From Robiginitomaculum sp. (lineage in GTDB: Bacteria; Pseudomonadota; Alphaproteobacteria; Caulobacterales; Maricaulaceae), in contig NVVU01000002.1 in assembly GCA_002733485.1 (NCBI GenBank), forward strand, positions 72,482 to 77,528: a DNA stretch of 5,047 nt, written 5' to 3'. This document shows, one piece after another, positions 1 through 5,047 of this stretch (the stretch's first letter is position 1; the number at the start of each line of letters is the position of its first letter). The translations under genes and the position numbers were made by a program. Below the pieces are notes generated by a model that was given only the letters and a program-made list of their open reading frames with translations, did no database searches and was not told the origin of the DNA.

Positions 1-594
1 ATGCATCAACGCCAGATTATCGTTAAGACGCTTGCCAAAACCAATGCCGGGATCGACAAAAATATATTTCTTGCGCACCCCTGCTTGTATGGCGGCTTGG
101 GTGCGTTCTTGCAAAAATGCAATCACTTCACCTACCACGTCCTGGTAATACGGCTTGTCCTGCATGGTGCCGGGTTTACCGCGCATATGCATCAACACTA
201 CCGGCACTTTCAGTTCGGCGGCAGTTTGCAGGGAATTTGGGGACGAGCGCAGAGCGCTGACGTCATTCCACATTTGCGCACCGGCCTTAAAGGCCATGCG
301 GGCCAATTCGGGGCGTCGGGTATCAATACTGATGGGAATAGAAATTCTTTCTGAAAGGCCATGCAGTACGGGCATAACCCGGTCCATTTCTTCCTGAACG
401 GAAACAGGACTGGCCCCGGGCCGGGTGCTTTCGCCGCCAATATCCAGAATATCAGCCCCGGCTCGGATCAGAGCATCGGCGTGGGCAATGGCTTGATCCG
501 GGGTGTTATACTGACCGCCATCGGAAAAGCTATCGGGTGTGACATTGACAATCCCCATCACTAGCGGACGTGGATTGTCTTCTGTCAGCCCCAT
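1..594 (-). CDS. folP: dihydropteroate synthase FolP, N-terminal 198 codons (3' end outside the window)
   Basis: FolP condenses 6-hydroxymethyl-dihydropterin pyrophosphate with p-aminobenzoate to give 7,8-dihydropteroate, in cytosolic folate synthesis; it is the sulfonamide target. The reading frame is open from 594 to the window edge. Both family signatures are present: MGIVNVTPDSFSDGG (residues 13-27) and GADILDIGGESTRPGA (46-61). Also visible are ISIDT with D91 (88-92), WNDV with N110 (109-112), LMHM (134-137) and DPGIGFGK (181-188), all matching pterin-binding TIM-barrel positions. E. coli FolP is 282 residues, so about 80 C-terminal residues are missing, including the expected SRK loop. 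F23 and P59, equivalent to E. coli F28 and P64, are the usual sulfonamide-sensitive residues. The ATG at 594 leaves 12 residues before MGIVN, close to the 17 in E. coli. No good Shine-Dalgarno precedes it; the ftsH stop lies 11 nt upstream, suggesting translational coupling. Confidence 0.96.
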   Translation of the reverse strand, partial: MGLTEDNPRPLVMGIVNVTPDSFSDGGQYNTPDQAIAHADALIRAGADILDIGGESTRPGASPVSVQEEMDRVMPVLHGLSERISIPISIDTRRPELARMAFKAGAQMWNDVSALRSSPNSLQTAAELKVPVVLMHMRGKPGTMQDKPYYQDVVGEVIAFLQERTQAAIQAGVRKKYIFVDPGIGFGKRLNDNLALMH

Positions 595-605
595 AATCGT
601 TTTGG

Positions 606-2531
606 TCAGGCGCCTTGCGGCGAAGGTTTGCCGGTGGGTTTTGGCTTGCTTTTCGTCTTGTTTTTTGCCTTGGTAATGGGCACTGCTGCTGTGGGCCCTT
701 TGGGCTTGGTTTCATCATCGCTTTCGGGGCGTTTTAATGGCTTTCCGGCGATCAGATTGTCAATGTCTTCGCCCGAGAGTGTTTCATACTCCAGCAGACC
801 TTCGGCAATAATGGTCCAGGCCTTTTTTTTCTTTGTAAGGATCTCTTTCGCAGTTTTCAGGCCATCTTCGACCAGGCGCTTTACTTCATCTTCGATTTTT
901 CGACTGGTTTCCGGTGAAAGTGAGGTGGCGCGCATGATTTGCTGGCCCAGAAATACCTCACCCTGGTCATCGGCATAGGAAATCGGGCCAAGGGCTTCGG
1001 AAAGGCCGTATTGGGTGACCATGGCCCGTGCCAGCTTAGTGGCCATCTGAATGTCAGAGGCCGCGCCAGAGGTTACTTTTGCAATGCCAAATTTGTGTTC
1101 CTCGGCAACTCGTCCGCCCATCAGAACCGCCAGACGAGAGGTCATTTCCTCAAGGCTCATGGACAACTTGTCTGCTTCGGGTAATTGCATCACCATGCCC
1201 AGCGCCCGGCCACGGGGTATTATGGTGGCTTTATGCACCGGGTCGGATGCCGGTACGTTCAAGGCAACCACGGCATGACCGGCTTCGTGATAGGCGGTGA
1301 GCTGTTTTTCTTTTTCGCTCATCACCATAGAGCGGCGTTCCGGCCCCATCATCACCTTGTCTTTTGCATCTTCAAAATCACTCATGGTCACCATGCGCTT
1401 GTCGCGCCGTGCGGCCAGCAAAGCGGCCTCATTGCATAAATTGGCCAGATCAGCACCGGAAAAGCCGGGGCTGCCGCGGGCAATCACCTTGGTATCTACA
1501 TCATGAGCTAACGGAATGTCGCGCATATGAATTTTCAGAATTTTCTCACGGCCAATTATATCCGGGTTGGGCACCACCACCTGACGGTCAAAACGGCCCG
1601 GGCGCATCAGCGCCGGGTCCAGTACATCGGGGCGGTTGGTGGCAGCGATCAGGATAATGCCTTCATTGGATTCAAAGCCATCCATTTCCACCAGCAACTG
1701 GTTCAGCGTTTGCTCGCGTTCGTCATTGCCGCCGCCTAGACCGGCCCCGCGGGAGCGGCCCACCGCATCAATTTCATCAATAAAAATAATACACGGCGCA
1801 TTCTTTTTGGCCTGTTCAAACATGTCGCGAACCCGGGATGCACCAACGCCGACAAACATTTCCACAAAGTCAGAGCCGGAAATGGTGAAAAACGGCACTC
1901 CGGCTTCCCCGGCAATGGCGCGTGCAAGAAGGGTTTTACCGGTGCCCGGGGGGCCAATCAGCAAAGCGCCTTTTGGAATTTTTCCGCCAAGACGCTGAAA
2001 TTTGGAGGGATCTTGCAGAAATTCTACAATTTCTTCCAGCTCTTCCTTGGCCTCATCAACTCCGGCTACGTCGTTGAACGTGATCTTGCTCTGGCGTTCG
2101 GTAAGAAGGCGTGCCTTGGATTTACCAAAGCCCATAGCCCCGCCTTTTCCGCCGCCTTGCATTTGTCTCATGAAGAAAATCCACACGCTGACCAGTAACA
2201 GGATGGGCAAAAAGTTCATCAAAATGGAAAAGAGAATGCCGCGATCCTGCGGCTTGACGGTGATGTTCACCCCGGCTTTGCGCAGCTCGGTCACCATTTG
2301 CGGGTCATAAGGGGCGGTGGTGGAGAAGAACTTGCCGTCGCTAAACTTGCCAAAAACGCTTTCGCCGCGAATGGTAACCTTGGATATGCGCCCGGCGGTA
2401 GCCTGATCCATCATGGTAGAATAGCTGATGACTTCCGCACCGTTTTTGGTGGTGGTGCTTTGCACCATGTTAAATAGTGCGATCACCACCAGAATAATGA
2501 CGCCCCAAAGCAGCAGATTGCGCATCGGCAT
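606..2531 (-). CDS. ftsH: ATP-dependent membrane zinc metalloprotease FtsH (641 aa)
   Basis: FtsH is a hexameric AAA+ protease anchored in the inner membrane. It extracts and degrades misassembled membrane proteins and short-lived regulators. Numbering from the ATG at 2531: transmembrane segment 1 at about 6-22, a short periplasmic domain at about 23-98, and transmembrane segment 2 at about 99-121. A glycine-rich linker follows, then Walker A GPPGTGKT (193-200), pore loop FVG (226-228), Walker B IIFIDEID (248-255) and the RPGRFDR segment with arginine fingers R310 and R313. The zinc site is HEAGH (415-419), with the third ligand probably D493 in SGAASD. All catalytic residues are intact and 641 residues is normal for the family. 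The C-terminal tail from about 596 is probably disordered and ends in a lysine/proline-rich stretch. A longer reading from a TTG at 2546 is possible, but that codon overlaps the Shine-Dalgarno, so the ATG is preferred. folP follows after 11 nt. A heat-shock-type promoter lies upstream. Confidence 0.98.
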   Translation of the reverse strand: MPMRNLLLWGVIILVVIALFNMVQSTTTKNGAEVISYSTMMDQATAGRISKVTIRGESVFGKFSDGKFFSTTAPYDPQMVTELRKAGVNITVKPQDRGILFSILMNFLPILLLVSVWIFFMRQMQGGGKGGAMGFGKSKARLLTERQSKITFNDVAGVDEAKEELEEIVEFLQDPSKFQRLGGKIPKGALLIGPPGTGKTLLARAIAGEAGVPFFTISGSDFVEMFVGVGASRVRDMFEQAKKNAPCIIFIDEIDAVGRSRGAGLGGGNDEREQTLNQLLVEMDGFESNEGIILIAATNRPDVLDPALMRPGRFDRQVVVPNPDIIGREKILKIHMRDIPLAHDVDTKVIARGSPGFSGADLANLCNEAALLAARRDKRMVTMSDFEDAKDKVMMGPERRSMVMSEKEKQLTAYHEAGHAVVALNVPASDPVHKATIIPRGRALGMVMQLPEADKLSMSLEEMTSRLAVLMGGRVAEEHKFGIAKVTSGAASDIQMATKLARAMVTQYGLSEALGPISYADDQGEVFLGQQIMRATSLSPETSRKIEDEVKRLVEDGLKTAKEILTKKKKAWTIIAEGLLEYETLSGEDIDNLIAGKPLKRPESDDETKPKGPTAAVPITKAKNKTKSKPKPTGKPSPQGA

Positions 2532-2538
2532 GAATAAA

Positions 2539-2544
2539 TTCCTC
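2539..2544 (-). promoter_or_regulatory. ribosome binding site of ftsH (GAGGAA), fixes the start codon
   Basis: GAGGAA on the minus strand is a strong Shine-Dalgarno. The spacer is 8 nt from GAGGA to the ATG at 2531 and 14 nt to the next in-frame ATG at 2525. The in-frame TTG at 2546-2544 shares its last base with this site and so cannot be served by it. The site therefore favours 2531 as the true start. Confidence 0.85.
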
Positions 2545-2552
2545 AAATTTGG

Positions 2553-2575
2553 TGGCTGTGTTCAAGTTGCAGCCA
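2553..2575 (-). other. small inverted repeat in the ftsH 5' leader
   Basis: TGGCTG and CAGCCA form a perfect 6-bp stem around an 11-nt loop on the minus strand. The 3' arm ends 8 nt before the ftsH Shine-Dalgarno. No U tract follows, so it is not a terminator. It could fold in the leader mRNA and affect ribosome access, but a 6-bp stem with a large loop is weak and may be chance. Confidence 0.35.
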
Positions 2576-2596
2576 GAAAACTTCTCTAGTCCCACA

Positions 2597-2624
2597 AGAT
2601 GGGGATGAAATCACCGTATGGCAA
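2597..2624 (-). promoter_or_regulatory. putative heat-shock (sigma-32/RpoH-type) promoter of ftsH
   Basis: On the minus strand, TTGCCA (2624-2619) is followed after 14 nt by CCCCATCT (2604-2597). The second element matches the E. coli sigma-32 -10 consensus CCCCATNT exactly. The first matches the TTG core of the -35 element, and the spacing is within one base of the E. coli dnaK P1 promoter (13 nt). A start site around 2590 would give a leader of about 60 nt before the ATG at 2531. The site lies wholly in the tilS-ftsH gap. E. coli ftsH is a known sigma-32 regulon member, so the placement makes sense. The -35 element is less perfect, and alphaproteobacterial RpoH consensus sites differ somewhat, so this remains a prediction. 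Confidence 0.6.
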
Positions 2625-2661
2625 TGATTGTTTGTGCCGATAATGGCCAGAAACCAGCGTT

Positions 2662-3978
2662 TCACTCAGTTCCATGCGAAAATGGGGCCAGTTTTCGAGA
2701 CAAGATGATTTTTCCAAGGAACTGCATCTCGCCGACCCCGCCCAGTACGGGTGATGACAGTGCGCCGGTCTGATCACGCAGTACGGGCACAACCGGGCGC
2801 ACCGGGGCGGGCAGTGCCATTAAGATTTTACGTTCCAGCGGGGGCAGTAATCTGGCCCGATTGCCCAGAGTCTCGATCCAGCCATCAATGGCGGCACTGA
2901 TATGGAAACGGTCATCAAAATACAGGGTTTCACTCGCTTTGACCGGAAGGCTAAGCCTCTTATGGTTCGGGGCGCGGCCCAGCACTACCCCCGGATCGCG
3001 GCTGATCAGAATATCTGGCCCCTGTATGCTCAACCGGCACCCAGCAGCGCAAAAGCCGCGCCCTTGTGTGGTGCGTAACTTAATGAGAGTGCGGTGTACC
3101 AAAGGATTGGGAACGGGCGTGAAGCCTAGTCCGGCCACGCTGGCCAGTATCGCCCCAAGGGCCATATGCGCAATAATAACAGGGGGCGTTTCCAATGCGA
3201 GGCGCGGCAAAAGGGCATAGCCGGCAGGGTAAAATGACAATGCAGATTGCAACCAGGTCATGGTCTTGTTACGGCGCTCATTCTCCAACTGGCCCAGCAA
3301 AAGGGTAGACTTTGCAATGCGCCCGTTTTGCAACCCTGCGCCGTGCAGCGCCGCCAGATGCTGGCGTACCCGCACCCTGGCATAACGGCGGTTCTGGTTC
3401 GAAGGATCGTCAATCCAGCGAAAATCGTGCGCCTTAAGCCAATGGCGCAATTCTTCTCTGCACATAGCCAGCAAAGGCCGGGCTAGCCAGATACCCTGTC
3501 CTTCCGGCCAGGCCGGTAAGGGCGAGCGGGTGCCCATACAGGCCAGACCACGCGCCGTGGATCCCCGGGCCAGGCGAATGGCAAAGGTCTCTTCCTGATC
3601 ATCCAGTGTGTGGGCAAGAAAAAGTGTGCGGGTGCCTAGGCCGTGACAGGCTTTCGCCAGCAGAGTGTAGCGGGCGGAGCGGGCATGCTTATGCCCGGCG
3701 CGCGGGCTTTTACTGGTCAGGATGTGCGCTTTGGCTCCCAGTGCAGAGGCCATGGCGGCGGCGCAGCGCGCCTCGGGAGCAGATTCGCGGCGCAAGGCAT
3801 GATCAACGATCAATGCATGGATCTTCCGCTCGGGGAATAAATCACATGCCAGCGCCAATAGGGCTAATGAATCCCCGCCGCCGGAAAAGGCAATGGACAT
3901 GGGTTCATCTGGAGATAAAGACGCAGCCTGCATCGCTAGGGCAAAGCGTTTGGCCAATGCCGTTTTTTGTGTTGTCAT
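2662..3978 (-). CDS. tilS: tRNA(Ile)-lysidine synthetase TilS (438 aa)
   Basis: TilS uses ATP and lysine to convert cytidine-34 of tRNA-Ile(CAU) to lysidine. This switches the tRNA from AUG to AUA decoding and from methionine to isoleucine charging; the enzyme is cytosolic and usually essential. The N-terminal PP-loop ATPase domain shows SGGGDS (residues 32-37), IVDHALR (57-63), LAHTLDDQEET (121-131) and ARPLL (166-170). The tRNA-contacting segment WIDDPSN...Y.RVRVR spans about 188-205. The remainder, with GFTPVPNP, DDRFHI (355-360) and a final SSPVLG (408-413), fits the alphaproteobacterial TilS C-terminal domain by position, though it is less conserved. The length is typical. The ATG at 3978 has AAAGG (3990-3986) 7 nt upstream and lies 24 nt after the cpoB stop, so the two are probably cotranscribed. 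The 130-nt gap after it separates it from ftsH, with no terminator visible. Confidence 0.95.
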   Translation of the reverse strand: MTTQKTALAKRFALAMQAASLSPDEPMSIAFSGGGDSLALLALACDLFPERKIHALIVDHALRRESAPEARCAAAMASALGAKAHILTSKSPRAGHKHARSARYTLLAKACHGLGTRTLFLAHTLDDQEETFAIRLARGSTARGLACMGTRSPLPAWPEGQGIWLARPLLAMCREELRHWLKAHDFRWIDDPSNQNRRYARVRVRQHLAALHGAGLQNGRIAKSTLLLGQLENERRNKTMTWLQSALSFYPAGYALLPRLALETPPVIIAHMALGAILASVAGLGFTPVPNPLVHRTLIKLRTTQGRGFCAAGCRLSIQGPDILISRDPGVVLGRAPNHKRLSLPVKASETLYFDDRFHISAAIDGWIETLGNRARLLPPLERKILMALPAPVRPVVPVLRDQTGALSSPVLGGVGEMQFLGKIILSRKLAPFSHGTE

Positions 3979-4002
3979 GGGACGGCCTTTGGGGCGCGTG
4001 CC

Positions 4003-4809
4003 CTAATTGCACCCGGCGCGGCGGCGTTCAATCTGGGCCCGGGCGCGAACCCCGGCTGAGGCCTTGGGGTATTGCGCCGGAAAAGCTTTCAAGGCGCGGC
4101 AGGCCTCGTCTTTTTCGCCAAGTGCAAACAGGGATGCGCCCAGCTTTACCATGGCTTCCGGCGCTTTGGAGCCTTTAGGAAAACGTTTTAAAGTTTCAAT
4201 ATAAGCATTGGTGGCGCCGCGATAATCGCCTTGAACGGCGGCAATTTCGCCCAGCCAGAACAACGCTGGCCCGGCAAGTGCGACATTGCCATGGGCCGCC
4301 ACAAAAGCTTCAAAGGCGGCCTGTGCCTGATCAAAATACCCCTGTTCCAGATAGGCTTTGGCCTCGGCATAGCGTTGCTGCGCCACCAGGGTTTCTTCAT
4401 CCTGCGGAGCATTATCGGTGGTTTGCTCTTCGGTCGGCGTGGCATCTTCGCCAGTGATAAACCGGCCAAGGGCGGCATTGGCATTACGGGCGGAATCGCG
4501 GGCATTTTGCACTTGGGTTGCCAGAATATCGACGGCCCGTTGCAGGCCGGTCAGTTCGTCATGGCGTTTTTTATTTTCAAACTCAAGGCGTTCATTGGCA
4601 CCGGTCAGAGTGCGCAATTGCGCTTCCATGTCGTCCAGGCGCTGTTGCATGTTGACAGCCGCCGGCATGCGCGTTTCCACGGCACCCACCCGCACTTGCA
4701 GCGCATCAAGGCGCGCGGCAATTTCTTTTTTGGATTCAGCCGCACTGGCGGGAACAACCATTCCCGCCAGCAATGAGGTCAACACAAGGGTAAGGGCAAA
4801 GCGTTTCAT
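4003..4809 (-). CDS. cpoB: Tol-Pal-associated periplasmic protein CpoB (YbgF), 268 aa
   Basis: CpoB (YbgF) works in the periplasm with Tol-Pal. In E. coli it links outer-membrane constriction to the peptidoglycan synthase PBP1B during division. The protein starts with a signal peptide: basic MKRF, hydrophobic core at about 5-19, and a signal peptidase I site after ASA at residue 23. Residues about 27-112 are heptad-like and probably form the trimerising coiled coil (RLDDMEAQLRTLTG at 57-70 is typical). An acidic, threonine-rich linker (about 120-140) leads to TPR-like repeats (about 143-240), including YLEQGYFDQAQAAFEAFV and GDYRGATNAYIETLKRFP. The C-terminus has Cys237 and Cys267, which could form a disulfide. 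GAAAGG (4823-4818) lies 8 nt before the ATG. It sits directly downstream of pal, the classic arrangement, which supports the call more than sequence identity alone. Confidence 0.93.
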   Translation of the reverse strand: MKRFALTLVLTSLLAGMVVPASAAESKKEIAARLDALQVRVGAVETRMPAAVNMQQRLDDMEAQLRTLTGANERLEFENKKRHDELTGLQRAVDILATQVQNARDSARNANAALGRFITGEDATPTEEQTTDNAPQDEETLVAQQRYAEAKAYLEQGYFDQAQAAFEAFVAAHGNVALAGPALFWLGEIAAVQGDYRGATNAYIETLKRFPKGSKAPEAMVKLGASLFALGEKDEACRALKAFPAQYPKASAGVRARAQIERRRAGCN

Positions 4810-4851
4810 AAACGCAGCCTTTCAGTTCAAAACGGCAAAATCATGGCAGGA

Positions 4852-4879
4852 AGCCAGGGTTTGCAGGGAAACCCTAGCT
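4852..4879 (-). other. strong hairpin overlapping the pal stop codon
   Basis: On the minus strand AGCTAGGGTTT pairs with AAACCCTGGCT around the loop CCCTGC. This is an 11-bp stem with one U-G wobble and a 6-nt loop. The pal TAG stop lies in the 5' arm. No U tract follows: the next bases are TCCTGCCATG, with a short TTTT only later. It is therefore not a canonical rho-independent terminator. It may act as a 3'-end stabiliser or processing site, or as a partial terminator that sets pal expression above cpoB; the function is inferred only. Confidence 0.6.
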
Positions 4880-5047
4880 GGTCGCGCCAGAGACGATCCC
4901 GGTATGGGCGTTACGGTTAACCGCCCAGGCAGCCTCGTTGGAACGGCCATCAATCGGGCGTTCCTTGCCATAGGATATGGTGGAAATCCGCGATGGGGAA
5001 ACCCCAAGGTTGACCAGATAATCCCGTGCCGCGCTGGCACGGCGTGC
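4874..5047 (-). CDS. pal: peptidoglycan-associated lipoprotein Pal, C-terminal 57 residues (5' end outside the window)
   Basis: Pal is an outer-membrane lipoprotein whose OmpA-like domain binds peptidoglycan and TolB, keeping the outer membrane attached during constriction. Only the last part of the OmpA-like domain is here, entering in frame at 5047 and ending with TAG at 4876-4874. Recognisable pieces are ARRASAARDYLVNLGV, SRISTISYGKERP and GRSNEAAWAVNRNAH, which follow the Pal pattern of helix, TISYGxERP strand and a final NR segment. The ending NRNAHTGIVSGATS departs from the commoner NRRAVxVL. The lipobox, signal peptide and the rest of the domain lie outside the window. Its position before cpoB and the clear motif order make Pal more likely than another OmpA-family protein. 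Confidence 0.9.
   Translation of the reverse strand, partial: ARRASAARDYLVNLGVSPSRISTISYGKERPIDGRSNEAAWAVNRNAHTGIVSGATS

Noticed and set aside
1..354. Plus-strand frame beginning with ATG at position 1
   Set aside because: It is antisense to the conserved folP coding sequence and resembles no known protein; the ATG at the window edge is coincidence.
2551..2566. CTTGAA just upstream of the ftsH leader as an alternative heat-shock -35 element
   Set aside because: A correctly spaced -10 would fall on the ribosome binding site and start codon, and no CCCCAT-like sequence is there.
2532..2661. Rho-independent terminator between tilS and ftsH
   Set aside because: No stem longer than about 6 bp followed by a U tract is visible on the minus strand in this gap.
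2586..2792. Minus-strand 68-codon frame overlapping the tilS 3' end and the gap before ftsH
   Set aside because: Most of it is tilS read in another frame, and the remainder covers the putative promoter. There is no ribosome binding site or motif to support it.
3606..4178. Plus-strand open frame of 190 codons across the tilS-cpoB junction
   Set aside because: It is antisense to two well-supported genes, has no recognisable domain, is rich in Arg/Gly/Pro/Trp as shadow frames often are, and has no convincing ribosome binding site.
4231..4776. Plus-strand open frame of 181 codons inside cpoB
   Set aside because: It lies wholly antisense to cpoB. Its glycine/isoleucine-rich translation mirrors the alanine-rich TPR coding and shows no real membrane-protein pattern or family motif.
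4822..5040. Minus-strand 72-codon frame over the pal end
   Set aside because: The pal frame through the same bases gives clear OmpA-like motifs; this one is an out-of-frame shadow.
1..5047. An undescribed defence, mobile or biosynthetic system
   Set aside because: All five genes are recognised housekeeping genes that fill nearly the whole window. There are no long repeats, no unexplained genes and no visible shift in base composition.

Overview
The window is an ordinary chromosomal housekeeping block. Every gene I can support lies on the minus strand. Read in the direction of transcription (from position 5047 down to 1), the order is: 3' end of pal, cpoB (ybgF), tilS, ftsH, 5' part of folP. 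I found no mobile element, CRISPR array, RNA gene or defence-like cassette. I also found no sign of an undescribed multi-gene system; the less ordinary signals are regulatory.

Organism: the proteins and the order pal-cpoB-tilS-ftsH point to an alphaproteobacterium. FolP directly after ftsH is also the E. coli arrangement (ftsH-folP-glmM). Among alphaproteobacteria I associate it more with Rhodospirillales-like lineages than with Rhizobiales, but that is recollection, not something the window proves. Base composition is moderate in GC by eye (not computed) and looks even across the genes, so nothing suggests recent transfer.

Layout: 4874-5047 holds the last 57 codons of pal, the peptidoglycan-associated lipoprotein of the Tol-Pal system. 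A strong 11-bp hairpin overlaps its stop codon. 4003-4809 is cpoB, a periplasmic coiled-coil/TPR protein of the same system. 2662-3978 is tilS, tRNA(Ile)-lysidine synthetase, only 24 nt after cpoB. A 130-nt gap follows, carrying a good match to a heat-shock (sigma-32/RpoH) promoter and the 5' UTR of ftsH. 606-2531 is ftsH, the membrane-anchored AAA+ zinc protease. Eleven nt later folP (dihydropteroate synthase) starts at 594 and runs off the window edge after 198 codons.

How they fit together: Pal and CpoB serve outer-membrane constriction and peptidoglycan synthesis at division. TilS makes the lysidine needed to read AUA codons. FtsH degrades membrane and regulatory proteins and, in E. coli, sigma-32 itself. 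An RpoH-type promoter in front of ftsH would therefore close a feedback loop and make ftsH-folP a heat-inducible unit inside a longer constitutive operon. FolP supplies folate and is probably translated by coupling to ftsH. No rho-independent terminator (hairpin plus U tract) is visible in any gap, so read-through along the whole strand is likely.
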